This document shows, one piece after another, positions 50,356 to 58,974 of a stretch of DNA of 64,000 nucleotides. The number at the start of each line of letters is the position of its first letter. Within the stretch, counting starts at the first letter, position 1. The stretch is from assembly GCA_016710335.1 (NCBI GenBank), contig JADJXQ010000002.1, positions 186,001 to 250,000 on the forward strand, written 5' to 3'. Made by a program: the position numbers and the translations under genes. The notes under the pieces were generated by a model. The model had not been told where the DNA came from, did no database searches, and worked only from the letters and a program-made list of their open reading frames with translations. The stretch comes from Rhodospirillales bacterium. Lineage in GTDB: Bacteria; Pseudomonadota; Alphaproteobacteria; Rhodospirillales; Defluviicoccaceae.

Positions 50356-51189
50356 TCAGATGACGCCTTCGCGTTTGAGGCGCGTCGACAGCACCTCGAT
50401 CTGTACGTCGAGGTCGAATGTTTCGTTCTGAATCAGCTTTTCGTGCTGCTCCTTGCAGACCGTTTCCATGTCAATCAGCATCGCCCGGTAATTCTGCTCG
50501 AGCTCGAACGACTGCGCCTTGGGGTGGGCCTCGATGTACTTGTTGGTGACCCCGAGCACGCCGTCGAGATAGACGTTGAGGAACTTGCGGGCGCGGCGGA
50601 GGTCGGCGGGATCGGCCTCGATCTCCTTGAGGATCGCTTCGGAGCGGTCAAGGATGACGCCGAGCCGGTCCTGGAACTCGCGGGACGGCAGGCGGCGGCG
50701 CGCCTCGCCGATGCCGTCCAGCTTCCGGTAGGCGGTGGCGAGGGCGGTACTGAGTTCCTGGTGATCGACGCCATGATCGCCGGCGGCCAATGCCCGCCTC
50801 TTTGGATCAAGGCCATAGTAGAGGGCCATGCCGGCCGCGGCCGCGACGGCAAACGCCGCCGCGATCAAAACATCGTGCCCCGCCGCCCACCAAGCCGCGA
50901 GCCCGGTCGCGCTGCCGATGAGCCCGGCGGCCAAAGCCTTGAGGGGCGGCGGCGGGGACAATGCCAACGGCCGCTCCAGATAGCGAAGCTCCCGCTCCAG
51001 CCCGCGTCGGGCAACCAAGGCGCCGAGCACGAACATCGCATACGGGATGGCGTTCCCGACCAGGGTCGCGAACTCGCCGCCCCACAGGCCGCCAATGGCC
51101 TTCAGCAACAGTGGCAGTGGCAGGAGGTACAGGAGAAGCCCCCTCAGCCCGAGGCGGCGCGGCAGCTTTCGTCCGGCGATCGCAGGCAT
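50356..51189 (-). CDS. XpaC-like membrane protein
   Basis: This is a 277-residue protein with two or three N-terminal membrane helices (about 15-35, 45-60 and 85-125). A helical cytoplasmic domain follows with YRKLDGIGEARRRLPSREFQ, then RARKFLNVYLDGVLGVTNKY. This is the XpaC family, named for 5-bromo-4-chloroindolyl phosphate hydrolysis, though a direct hydrolase role is doubtful. It is the usual partner of TelA. It starts right after the stop of a 51-residue membrane protein. Confidence 0.8.
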   Translation of the reverse strand: MPAIAGRKLPRRLGLRGLLLYLLPLPLLLKAIGGLWGGEFATLVGNAIPYAMFVLGALVARRGLERELRYLERPLALSPPPPLKALAAGLIGSATGLAAWWAAGHDVLIAAAFAVAAAAGMALYYGLDPKRRALAAGDHGVDHQELSTALATAYRKLDGIGEARRRLPSREFQDRLGVILDRSEAILKEIEADPADLRRARKFLNVYLDGVLGVTNKYIEAHPKAQSFELEQNYRAMLIDMETVCKEQHEKLIQNETFDLDVQIEVLSTRLKREGVI

Positions 51190-51345
51190 CTAGCGGGACT
51201 GTTGCTGTTGCGTCGGCGGGCTGGCCGGACGGACGTCGTCCGGCTCTGCCAGAAACGCCTGGCAACTCACCACACCGATGGTGCCGACGAGCAGGATCCA
51301 CCCGAGGATCTTCGCCACCGAGGGCTTTTTCGGACCGTTGGTCAC
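51190..51345 (-). CDS. Small single-helix membrane protein
   Basis: This is a 51-residue protein from a GTG at 51345 with a GGAGAG site 9 nt upstream. It starts MTNGPKKPSVAKILGWILLV and has one hydrophobic helix, continuing GTIGVVSC. The tail is polar with a Pro/Gln-rich end (ASPPTQQQQSR). Its stop TAG abuts the ATG of the XpaC-like gene. The tight fit within the operon and the basic-hydrophobic-polar layout support a real gene. No family is recognised; the Cys after the helix might suggest a lipoprotein, but a proper lipobox is lacking. Confidence 0.6.
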   Translation of the reverse strand: MTNGPKKPSVAKILGWILLVGTIGVVSCQAFLAEPDDVRPASPPTQQQQSR

Positions 51346-51365
51346 CGCTTGCCGCTCTCCGTCGC

Positions 51366-51806
51366 TCAGGCCGCCGGCGGGATGCGCAAGACTTGCCCGG
51401 GGTAGATCTTGTCCGGGTGGCTCAGCATCGGCTTGTTGGCCTCGAAGATGCCCATGTACTTGTTGGCGTCACCATAGTGCTGTTTGGCGATCTTGGAGAG
51501 CGTGTCACCCGACTGCACGGTGTAGAACGTCGCCTGCTCAGCATCCGCCTCGGTCGTGATGTCTTCCTCGACCTTGGCGACGCCGGTCACGTTTCCGAGC
51601 GCCAACACTATCTTTTCCTTGACCTCCTGGCTGGCGGCCTTTCCTGACACCTTGACCGTATCGCCATCGACGGCAACGTCCAGGCCATCCATGTCGAGGC
51701 CGTGCTTCTTCACTTCCTTCTTGAGCACGTCGGCATCCGGCGCATCGTCGCCGCCGCCCAAACCCAGCTTCTCGCCCGCCGACTTGATGAATGAAAACAG
51801 TCCCAT
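51366..51806 (-). CDS. BON and LysM domain protein
   Basis: This is a protein of about 146 residues with the YgaU layout. An amphipathic N-terminus (MGLFSFIKSAGEKLGLGGGD) is followed by a BON domain (DGLDVAVDGDTVKVSGKAAS) and a C-terminal LysM domain (FYTVQSGDTLSKIAKQHYGD to YPGQVLRIPP) that binds peptidoglycan-type glycans. YgaU of E. coli is a potassium-binding protein. The start at 51806 is preceded by AAGGGA. It is the first gene of the leftward TelA/XpaC/SPFH cluster. Confidence 0.87.
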   Translation of the reverse strand: MGLFSFIKSAGEKLGLGGGDDAPDADVLKKEVKKHGLDMDGLDVAVDGDTVKVSGKAASQEVKEKIVLALGNVTGVAKVEEDITTEADAEQATFYTVQSGDTLSKIAKQHYGDANKYMGIFEANKPMLSHPDKIYPGQVLRIPPAA

Positions 51807-51961
51807 TCCCCTGATCCCTTCTGTGTTGACTCCGTTCATGAGCGGAGCCGAAAAGCAGCGGCCCCCCGCACATTTCGCTGCTGAACAAGGTCCGGTCGCC
51901 TGGATCGGGTGGCGATCAAATATCCGGTTGCCGAGGCCGGATTGCAACCGCCTCGGAAAAT

Positions 51962-52765
51962 TTACTCTGGCGGGGGTCCTTCCAGGAGCTTGCGGGTGGC
52001 GGCAGCGACATCCGTCTCGCGCATCAGCGATTCTCCGATCAGGAAGCAGCGGACGCCCGCCGCGGCCATGCGAACCAGGTCGGCGGGTGTCCCCAGGCCG
52101 CTTTCGCTCACCACCAGCCGGTCCTCCGGCACCATCGGCGCCAGCGCCTCGGTCATGGCGAGATCGACCTGTAGCGTGTCCAGATCGCGGTTATTGATGC
52201 CGATCAGCGGCGTCTCCAGCCGGAGGGCGCGCTCAGCTTCGGCGGCGTCATGAACTTCGACCAATACATCCATGTCGTGGTGGTGGGCGACGGCGCAGAG
52301 GTCCCACGCCCGGGAGTCGTCGAGGACCGCCATTATGAGCAGAACGCAATCGGCGCCCATCGCCCGCGCCTCGACGACCTGATAGGGATCGAGCATGAAA
52401 TCCTTGCGCAATACCGGCAGATCGACCGCGGTGCGGGCGGCGGTGAGATAGGCATCATCGCCCTGGAAGTAGGGGCCGTCGGTCAGCACCGAGAGGCACG
52501 TCGCCCCGCCCACCCGGTAGGCTTCAGCGAGTGCGGCCGGGTCGAAGTCCGCGCGGATCAGGCCTCTCGACGGCGAAGCGCGCTTGATCTCGGCGATCAG
52601 GCCGTAATGCCCGCAGGCAACCGCATCAGCGAGGTGGGCGGCGAAGTGGCGGGGCGGCGACGCGAGCCTGGCGTCATGCTCGACATCGGCCAGTGACCGC
52701 GTTCGTTTGCGCCGCTCGACCTCGTCCCGCTTGGTGGCGCAGATGCGGGCGAGCACGCCGCTCAT
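51962..52765 (-). CDS. trpC: Indole-3-glycerol phosphate synthase
   Basis: This TIM-barrel enzyme of 267 residues closes carboxyphenylamino-deoxyribulose phosphate to indole-3-glycerol phosphate in tryptophan synthesis. The motifs are GLIAEIKRASPSRGLI, where the second Lys is catalytic, then LRKDFMLDPYQV, GINNRDLDTLQVDL and VVSESGLGTPADLVRM. Its ATG overlaps the trpD stop (ATGA). There is no fused phosphoribosyl-anthranilate isomerase domain. Confidence 0.96.
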   Translation of the reverse strand: MSGVLARICATKRDEVERRKRTRSLADVEHDARLASPPRHFAAHLADAVACGHYGLIAEIKRASPSRGLIRADFDPAALAEAYRVGGATCLSVLTDGPYFQGDDAYLTAARTAVDLPVLRKDFMLDPYQVVEARAMGADCVLLIMAVLDDSRAWDLCAVAHHHDMDVLVEVHDAAEAERALRLETPLIGINNRDLDTLQVDLAMTEALAPMVPEDRLVVSESGLGTPADLVRMAAAGVRCFLIGESLMRETDVAAATRKLLEGPPPE

Positions 52766-53790
52766 GGCGCCGTGCGCCGGGGCGGGGTTTGGTTGGTGAT
52801 TTCGACCAGCCGGGCGAGTGCGGTGCGTGCGGCGCCGCTATCCACGGCTTTGCCGGCCATTGCCACGCCTTCGCGGAGGTCCGACACCTTGTCGGCGACG
52901 ATCAGCGCCGCGGCGGCGTTGTAGAGCACTACGTCGCGGAACGGACCGTGCTCGCCTCCCAGCATCGCCCGCATCGCCGCGGCGTTGGTCTCCGCATCGC
53001 CGCCCTTGAGAGCTTCCGACGGAACCCGCGGAAGGCCGGCGTCTTCGGGCGATACCTCGAATGTCCGGACAACGCCGTCGCGGAGTTCGGCCACTCGGGA
53101 GGGACCCGTGGTGGTCAGTTCGTCGAGCCCGTCGGAGCCATGCACGACCCAGGCGCGGCGGCTGCCGAGCTTGCCCAGCACCTCGGCCATCGGCTCGATC
53201 CACTCGCCCGCGAAAGCGCCCGAGAACTGCGCCGTGACCCCCGCCGGATTGGAGAGCGGGCCGAGCAAATTGAACACCGTCCGCGTTCCCAATTCCACCC
53301 GCGGCCCGGCAACGTGGCGCATGGCGCGGTGGTGGCGTGGCGCCATCAGAAAGCCGATGCCGGCCTCGCGGATGGCGCGCTCGACCAACGCCATGTCGGC
53401 TTCGATGTCGACGCCGAGCGCCACCAGCACGTCTGCGGCGCCGCAACGGGACGAAAGCGCGCGGTTGCCGTGTTTCGCCACAGGTACGCCGCAGCCGGCG
53501 ACGACCAGCGCGGCGCCGGTGGAAATGTTGAACGTGCCCGATGCCTCGCCACCGGTGCCGACGATGTCGATGGCATCGGCGGGCGCCTTGATCTTGAGCG
53601 CCTTGTCGCGCATGGCGCGGACCGCGCCGGTGATCTCGATCACGGTCTCGCCGCGCACCCTGAGCCCCATGAGGAAGGCGCCGATCTGGGCGGGCGTAGC
53701 GTCCCCGGACATGATGATGTCGAACGCGGCATGGGCGTCGTTTTCGTCGAGGCTGGCGCCGCCGGCGATCTTGCCCAGCAACGCCTTCAT
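52762..53790 (-). CDS. trpD: Anthranilate phosphoribosyltransferase
   Basis: This is an enzyme of about 342 residues that transfers phosphoribosyl from PRPP to anthranilate. Motifs are DIVGTGGEASGTFNISTGAA, then KHGNRALSSRCGAADVLVAL, LMAPRHHRAMRHVAGPR and FNLLGPLSNPA. I use the ATG at 53790, 5 nt after the trpG stop. A GTG at 53811 would overlap trpG and is also possible. The trpG-trpD-trpC order is typical of alphaproteobacteria; trpE is not in the window. Confidence 0.95.
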   Translation of the reverse strand: MKALLGKIAGGASLDENDAHAAFDIIMSGDATPAQIGAFLMGLRVRGETVIEITGAVRAMRDKALKIKAPADAIDIVGTGGEASGTFNISTGAALVVAGCGVPVAKHGNRALSSRCGAADVLVALGVDIEADMALVERAIREAGIGFLMAPRHHRAMRHVAGPRVELGTRTVFNLLGPLSNPAGVTAQFSGAFAGEWIEPMAEVLGKLGSRRAWVVHGSDGLDELTTTGPSRVAELRDGVVRTFEVSPEDAGLPRVPSEALKGGDAETNAAAMRAMLGGEHGPFRDVVLYNAAAALIVADKVSDLREGVAMAGKAVDSGAARTALARLVEITNQTPPRRTAP

Positions 53791-53795
53791 CTCGT

Positions 53796-54398
53796 TCAGG
53801 CTGTCGCGCACGCGGACTCCTCCGCCTTGATTGCGAGACTGAGGAAGTTGCGGAGCAGCGCGTGCCCATGCTCGGTCGCGATGCTTTCCGGGTGAAACTG
53901 CACGCCATGGATGGGGAGCGACACATGCGCGAGCCCCTGAATCACGCCGTCGTCGCTCTCCGCTGTCACTCGCAGGCAATCCGGCAGACTGCCGCGCTCG
54001 ACCATCAGGCTGTGATAGCGGGTGGCGGTAAATGGGTTGGGGAGGCCGGCGAACACGTTGCCATCGTGGTGGCGGATAGCGCTGACCTTGCCGTGCATCG
54101 GCTGGGGCGCGCGCACCACCCGGCCGCCGAACGCCTGGCCGATGCTCTGGTGGCCGAGACAGACTCCTAGGATCGGCACTCGGCCTGCCGCCTCGCGCAC
54201 CAGCTCCAGGCAGATGCCGGCCCGATCCGGATCGCACGGTCCCGGAGACAGGACAATTGCCGCCGGCCGCAGCGACAGCGCCTCCGCCACGGTGACGGCG
54301 TCGTTCCGCCGCACTGCTACCTCGGCGCCGACCTCGCCCAGATAGTGATAGAGATTGAAGGTGAACGAGTCGTAATTGTCGATCAGAAGAAAAAGCAT
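53796..54398 (-). CDS. trpG: Anthranilate synthase glutaminase component
   Basis: This class I glutamine amidotransferase of about 200 residues supplies ammonia for anthranilate synthesis. It begins MLFLLIDNYDSFTFNLYHYL. It has the oxyanion loop AIVLSPGPCDPDRAG, the catalytic Cys in GVCLGHQSIGQAFGG (about C80) and the His-Glu pair in VQFHPESIATEHG. The start at 54398 is chosen by family alignment; the upstream in-frame residues are not conserved. No Trp-rich leader peptide is seen upstream, but a large hairpin lies at 54552-54587. Confidence 0.95.
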   Translation of the reverse strand: MLFLLIDNYDSFTFNLYHYLGEVGAEVAVRRNDAVTVAEALSLRPAAIVLSPGPCDPDRAGICLELVREAAGRVPILGVCLGHQSIGQAFGGRVVRAPQPMHGKVSAIRHHDGNVFAGLPNPFTATRYHSLMVERGSLPDCLRVTAESDDGVIQGLAHVSLPIHGVQFHPESIATEHGHALLRNFLSLAIKAEESACATA

Positions 54399-54551
54399 GG
54401 TGTCCGGATGATGTTCGGAGAGGTTCGAGGGCTTCTCCCCCCGCCTTTGATGATCGCGTCGCACCAGCACTTTGGCCGTCCGTCCAGCCGACGTCAAGAA
54501 CTGGGCCGGCCCTTGTCGCGGAGGACGCCCTGACCCGGCATCTCCGCGTCG

Positions 54552-54587
54552 TACCTACCAGATCTGGCCTACCAGATCTGGTAGGTA
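54552..54587. repeat. Perfect inverted repeat, 16-bp arms, upstream of trpG
   Basis: TACCTACCAGATCTGG (54552-54567) and its exact reverse complement (54572-54587) flank a 4-base loop, CCTA. The unit CCTACCAGATCTGG is also repeated directly at 54554 and 54568. It lies about 150 nt before trpG. It could be an operator for a dimeric repressor or an RNA hairpin. Confidence 0.75.
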
Positions 54588-54741
54588 TCCTGTGGCCACA
54601 ACTTTTCGTAAATGTAGAGCGTCCCGCGAGTGTCCATATCGAACCGGACACGGACCTTAGCGGACCGTTCTCCCCCCAGCCGGTTCGATATGACCTCCTC
54701 CCATCCAAACTGACGCCGCCCTTCGGGGCGGCTTCTTTTTT
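54588..54741 (+). ncRNA. Candidate small RNA ending at an intrinsic terminator
   Basis: No protein gene is seen here, but the plus strand has a perfect 13-bp inverted repeat, CATATCGAACCGG (54635-54647) and CCGGTTCGATATG (54680-54692). It is followed 22 nt later by a textbook terminator. A folded RNA of roughly 100-150 nt is a fair guess. The 5' end and promoter are not identified, and no known RNA family is recognised. Confidence 0.3.
54715..54741 (+). terminator. Rho-independent terminator, plus strand
   Basis: GCCGCCC, loop TTCG, GGGCGGC, then TTCTTTTTT. The 7-bp GC stem with a UUCG tetraloop and a T-run is a classical intrinsic terminator on the plus strand. All flanking protein genes are on the minus strand, so it must end some other transcript. 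Confidence 0.85.
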
Positions 54742-55193
54742 GTGCCTCTACGGGGTCAGGGGGACGGCACGCTGTTGATAATTAACGGAAACCTGGGGAA
54801 GATTCGGCGACACCACCTGCCAGTTCTGGTAGTTGCGGGGGAGCGACGAATTCAGCACACTCCGCCCGCATCCAGGTGCATTCCGTTGCACAACTTGACC
54901 CTCCCGCCGCCTCATCTCTCTCCATGGGGGCCCGCGGGGGGGTCTTTCTTTTTCTGCGGCAAGCCGAGTCAACGAACTCCGGATGTGCAGTTAGCGGTTC
55001 CAGCTGCCGAGCACGCGAGGGGACAAGTCCGGCAGCGAGCGTTCAGCCGATGTAGCGGAACTATTAGAGGGATGTCATCCGGTTGGGCGCGGTAGCGTTC
55101 AGCAAGCTGAGCACCCCCCGGACTGACAGCACCAGTAGTCTCCGCCTCCGCAACAACTTCCAGCTGTCACACAGGCGTCGGCATCAGGTAGTG
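54742..55193. other. Gene-free stretch
   Basis: There is no convincing gene or RNA in these 452 bases. The short open frames lack ribosome binding sites and family features. A poly-G/poly-T stretch near 54930-54955 and a GGGG-rich segment are the only visible features. Confidence 0.5.
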
Positions 55194-56612
55194 TTACGCG
55201 GCGTGCCAGAGCGACTCGCGGACCATGGTATCGGCGACCTCATCGACCGCCTTGGCAGTGATGGCGACAATTTCGTCCACGTCCGCGGGAGTGGCGATCA
55301 GCGGCGGGGCGAAACCAAGAATGTCCCCGTGAGGCATGGCGCGGGCGATCAGGCCATGCGTGTTGCACGCCGCCGACACCTTCGGACCCACCTTCAGTGC
55401 GGCATCGAAACGCTCCTTCCCCGCCTTCTCCGCCACGAACTCGAGCGCCGCCATCAGGCCCTCGCCGCGCACCTCGCCCACAAGCGGATGATCGTCGAAC
55501 GTCGCATGCAGCCGCTCCTGGAAGTAGGCGCCGGTGGTGCGGGCGTTCTCCACCAGGCCCTCGCGGGCGATGATGTCCAAGTTGCAGAGCGCCGCGGCGG
55601 CGCCCAGCGGATGCGCAGAATAGGTCCAGCCGTGGCCGATTGGGCCCAATCTTGCCGTCCCTTCCTCCAGAACCTGCCAGACCTTGTCGCCGACGATGAC
55701 GCCAGAGAGTGGCTGATAGGCGCTGGTCAGCCCCTTCGCCACCGTGATCAGGTCAGGCTCGATGCCGTAGTGCAACGATCCAAAATCCGAGCCCAACCGG
55801 CCGAAGCCGGTGACGACCTCGTCTGCAATCAGCAAGACGTCGTAACGCTTGAGCACCTTCTGGATCTCGTCCCAGTACCCAGCGGGCGGAGGAATGATGC
55901 CGCCGGTGCCCATCACTGGCTCGCCGATGAAGGCGGCGACCGTCCCCGGTCCTTCGGCGAGGATCATCGTTTCCAGTTCTTCGGCGCACCAGCGGGAAAA
56001 CGCCGTATCGGACATGCCCTCCGCCGCCTGCCAGTAGGCATGCGGCGTGACAGTATGAAGAATGCGGTCCACCGGCAGGTCGAAGGCGTCGTGGAACAGC
56101 GGCAGGCCGGTAAGGCTGCCAGTAACGATGCCCGAGCCGTGGTAGCCCCGCCACCGCGAGATGATCTTCTTTTTCTCCGGCCGGCCGAGGATGTTGTTGT
56201 AGTACCAAACCAGCTTGACCTGGGTCTCGTTGGCGTCGGAGCCGGACATGCCGTAGTAGACTCTGCTCATGCCCTCCGGCGCCATCTCGATCAGGCGCTC
56301 CGAAAGCCGGATCACCGGCTCGCTCGAATGGCCGACGTAGGCATGGTAATAGGCGAGCTTCTTGGCCTGCTCATAGATCGCTTCCGCCATTTCGCGCCGG
56401 CCGTAGCCGATGTTGACGCAATAGAGACCGGCAAAGGCATCGATGACGGTGGTCCCGCTATGGTCGGTGATGCGGATGCCCTGCCCGCTGTCGATGATGC
56501 GCGGGCCGCCGCTCATCCCATGCGCGTGGTCGCGGAGGTGGGTCGACGGGTGGAATACCGTGCGGCGGTCGATCTCCTCAAGGGACATGTTGCGGAAGTT
56601 CAGGGAGGTCAT
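55194..56612 (-). CDS. doeD: Class III aminotransferase, ectoine-catabolism type
   Basis: This is a PLP enzyme of 472 residues. It shows GLYCVNIGYGRREMAEAI, then YYGMSGSDANETQVKLVWYY, LIADEVVTGFGRLGSDFGS and the PLP Lys in LITVAKGLTSAYQPLSG. It belongs to the omega-amino-acid transaminase group. In ectoine degraders the homologous DoeD/Atf converts 2,4-diaminobutyrate to aspartate semialdehyde. The adjacent aldehyde dehydrogenase, AsnC regulator, DoeB and UehA support that role over a general beta-alanine transaminase. Confidence 0.82.
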   Translation of the reverse strand: MTSLNFRNMSLEEIDRRTVFHPSTHLRDHAHGMSGGPRIIDSGQGIRITDHSGTTVIDAFAGLYCVNIGYGRREMAEAIYEQAKKLAYYHAYVGHSSEPVIRLSERLIEMAPEGMSRVYYGMSGSDANETQVKLVWYYNNILGRPEKKKIISRWRGYHGSGIVTGSLTGLPLFHDAFDLPVDRILHTVTPHAYWQAAEGMSDTAFSRWCAEELETMILAEGPGTVAAFIGEPVMGTGGIIPPPAGYWDEIQKVLKRYDVLLIADEVVTGFGRLGSDFGSLHYGIEPDLITVAKGLTSAYQPLSGVIVGDKVWQVLEEGTARLGPIGHGWTYSAHPLGAAAALCNLDIIAREGLVENARTTGAYFQERLHATFDDHPLVGEVRGEGLMAALEFVAEKAGKERFDAALKVGPKVSAACNTHGLIARAMPHGDILGFAPPLIATPADVDEIVAITAKAVDEVADTMVRESLWHAA

Positions 56613-56645
56613 CGGTTGGTCCTTTGTTTCAGGAGGGCTTTCGCC

Positions 56646-58151
56646 TCAATGGTCGAGCCCGCCGAGGCAAACGTATTTCAGCTCGCTGTAGTCGTCTATG
56701 CCGTAGCGCGATCCCTCGCGGCCAAGGCCCGACTGCTTGACGCCCCCAAACGGGATCGGCGCGCCCGTCATCTTGGCGCAGTTGACCGCCACCATGCCGT
56801 ATTCGAGGCCGTCGGTCAGGCGGAAGATGCGCCCCAGGTCGCGGGCGAACACATAGGCCGCGAGGCCGTACTCGCTGTCGTTGGCGCGGGCGATCGCCTC
56901 GCCCTCGGTTTCGAACGGAAGCACCGCGGCTACCGGGCCGAAGGTTTCCTCGCGGAAGATTTTCATCGCAGGGGTGACGTCGGCGAGGACGGTCGGCTGG
57001 AAGAACAGGCCGCCGAGCCCATGCCGCCCGCCACCGACAAGCAGCCGCGCCCCCTTCGCCACTGCGTCGGCCACGTGCTCCTCGACTTTGGCGACGGCGC
57101 GTTCGTTGATCAACGGGCCCTGGTCCACTCCCGGCTGCAAACCTGGCCCGACCTCGAGATGCCCGACCGCATCGGTGAAGCGATCCAGGAAAGCGTCGTA
57201 GAGTTCGCGGTGGACGAAGATCCGGTTGGCGGCGAGGCAGTCCTGGCCGGTGGTCTGGAATTTCGCGGCGACGGCGCCGCCGACTGCAGCATCGAGGTCG
57301 GCGTCTTCGCAGACGATCAGCGGCGCATGGCCGCCGAGCTCCATGGACATCTTCTTGACCGATGCCGCGCCTTGCGCCAGCAGCAGCCGCCCGACCTCGG
57401 TAGAGCCCGTGAACGACACCGCCCGCACCTTCAGATGGGTGCAGAGCTCACCAACCACTTCGGACGCCTTGCCGGTAACCACCGAAAAAACCCCTGCCGG
57501 AACGCCGGCGCGTTCCGCCAGTACGGCCAGCGCCAGAGCCGAGAACGGCGTTTCCGAGGCCGGCCGGACCACCATGGTGCAGCCGGCGGCCAGGGCTGCG
57601 CCGGCCTTGCGGGTGATCATCGCCGACGGAAAATTCCACGGCGTCACCGCCGCCGTCACTCCGATCGGCTCACGGCTGACAAGGAGCTTGCGGCCGGTCA
57701 GGTGGCTGGGAATGGTATCGCCGTACAGCCGTTTTCCTTCCTCGGCGAACCAGTCGAGAAAGCTTGCCGCATATTCCACCTCGCTGCGGCTCTCTGCTAG
57801 CGGCTTGCCCTGCTCACAGGTCATGAGGACCGCGAGGTCATCGCGGTTCCGGCGCATCTGCTCCGCCCAGCGGCGCAGCGTGCCGCCACGCTCATCCGGC
57901 AGCAACCGCCGCCAGGATGCGAACGCTCGCGCCGCGGCGGTGATCGCTTCACGGGTTTCTGCCGCACCCATTGCTGGCACCGTGCCGAGCACGCGGCCCG
58001 AGGCGGGGTCGGTGACGTCGGTGGTGCTGCCGCCGGCAGCGTCCCGCCATTGGCCGCCGATGAAGGCGCGCTGGGCAAACAGCGACGGATCTTTCAAGCG
58101 CCCGTAGAGGACGCGATGATCGAGGGTGAGGACGGAGGCTGCTGTGGTCAT
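56646..58151 (-). CDS. doeC: Aldehyde dehydrogenase, ectoine-catabolism type
   Basis: This is an NAD(P)-dependent semialdehyde dehydrogenase of about 501 residues. It shows TAAVTPWNFPSAMITRKAGA, then SFTGSTEVGRLLLAQGA, Glu in MSMELGGHAPLIV and Cys in FQTTGQDCLAANRIF. It matches the succinate-semialdehyde dehydrogenase group (Ssd/DoeC), proposed to oxidise aspartate semialdehyde to aspartate. The ATG at 58151 has AAAGGAGC upstream. The region from there to the AsnC gene (58152-58449) holds no gene I can support. It lies 33 nt upstream of the aminotransferase. Confidence 0.83.
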   Translation of the reverse strand: MTTAASVLTLDHRVLYGRLKDPSLFAQRAFIGGQWRDAAGGSTTDVTDPASGRVLGTVPAMGAAETREAITAAARAFASWRRLLPDERGGTLRRWAEQMRRNRDDLAVLMTCEQGKPLAESRSEVEYAASFLDWFAEEGKRLYGDTIPSHLTGRKLLVSREPIGVTAAVTPWNFPSAMITRKAGAALAAGCTMVVRPASETPFSALALAVLAERAGVPAGVFSVVTGKASEVVGELCTHLKVRAVSFTGSTEVGRLLLAQGAASVKKMSMELGGHAPLIVCEDADLDAAVGGAVAAKFQTTGQDCLAANRIFVHRELYDAFLDRFTDAVGHLEVGPGLQPGVDQGPLINERAVAKVEEHVADAVAKGARLLVGGGRHGLGGLFFQPTVLADVTPAMKIFREETFGPVAAVLPFETEGEAIARANDSEYGLAAYVFARDLGRIFRLTDGLEYGMVAVNCAKMTGAPIPFGGVKQSGLGREGSRYGIDDYSELKYVCLGGLDH

Positions 58152-58449
58152 GCCGCCAGCTCCTTTCCACGGTGGTGACCGCAAAGCCCATCGCCTTGCG
58201 CCGCTGCAACCGCTATGCGGCCATCAGGCATGTTCAGGCACTACAGCCGGCGCCGGCCATCGCTTTGTCTTTGGCGTTGGCGGTGCGATCTGCGGCCGGG
58301 CAGGCCTGCGCTTTGCAACGATGCTCAGTCTAGCGAGACGGCTGCCGAGGGTGCATTCGATGTGGCCGGCGAAAACCGAAGAATCGCCAGCCGCACCCCA
58401 AGATCGCCGAAGAATCTTCGGGCAGGCATACCCGAAAACCGCCCGACGA

Positions 58450-58974
58450 TCAGCCGAGGCGAGGTGCCTGATCCTGGGCGTCCAAGAGGGTATGGATCGG
58501 ATAGGCGAGCTGGCGTTTGACAAGCTTGGTGACGAAGTACGTGTAATACTTGGCGATGCCGATTTCAGCAGCCAGCAGCCGGTCCATGATTGACTGATAG
58601 TGCTCGATATCGACGGCAAGAACCTTCATCACGTAGTCCATGCCACCGCCGATCGAGTACACTTCGAGAACCTCCGTCACCGCCGCGATCCCCTTCTCAA
58701 AGCGGGAGAAGTCGTCGGCATGGTGCGATTGCAGGGTCACCTGGACCCAGGCCGTGGTGGCATGGACGATGCGGGCGAGGTCGATGTCGGCGTGGTAACC
58801 GCGGACGCATCCCCCCTCCTCCAGCCTGCGGAGCCGCTCGAAGCAAGCACTGGGCGACAGATGAACCCGCTCCGCCAGACGCTGCTTGGTCATCCGGCCG
58901 TCTTCCTGCAAAGCGGCGAGAATTTTCAGGTCGAGGCCGTCGAGCTTCGTGGCCATCGGCATGGCGGCGCTCAT
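58450..58974 (-). CDS. Lrp/AsnC-family regulator of the ectoine locus
   Basis: This is a 174-residue regulator. The N-terminal helix-turn-helix is LDLKILAALQEDGRMTKQRL, then LAERVHLSPSACFERLRRLE. The C-terminal RAM domain has VTEVLEVYSIGGGMDYVMKV, a ligand-binding fold for amino acids. AsnC/DoeX regulators accompany ectoine catabolic genes and respond to pathway intermediates. Its start lies immediately before the DoeB stop codon, so it is in the same minus-strand operon. The C-terminus is about 15 residues longer than typical Lrp. Confidence 0.88.
   Translation of the reverse strand: MSAAMPMATKLDGLDLKILAALQEDGRMTKQRLAERVHLSPSACFERLRRLEEGGCVRGYHADIDLARIVHATTAWVQVTLQSHHADDFSRFEKGIAAVTEVLEVYSIGGGMDYVMKVLAVDIEHYQSIMDRLLAAEIGIAKYYTYFVTKLVKRQLAYPIHTLLDAQDQAPRLG

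Noticed and set aside
54676..54710. GGTTCGAT followed by a CCA-like end, resembling a tRNA or tmRNA 3' part
   Set aside because: The bases around the loop do not pair as a T-arm and no acceptor stem is found. The motif is one arm of the 13-bp inverted repeat instead.
55083..57800. A 905-codon plus-strand open frame opposite the aminotransferase and aldehyde dehydrogenase
   Set aside because: High GC removes stops from antisense frames. The translation is His/Arg-rich with no domain, while the minus strand encodes two conserved enzymes.
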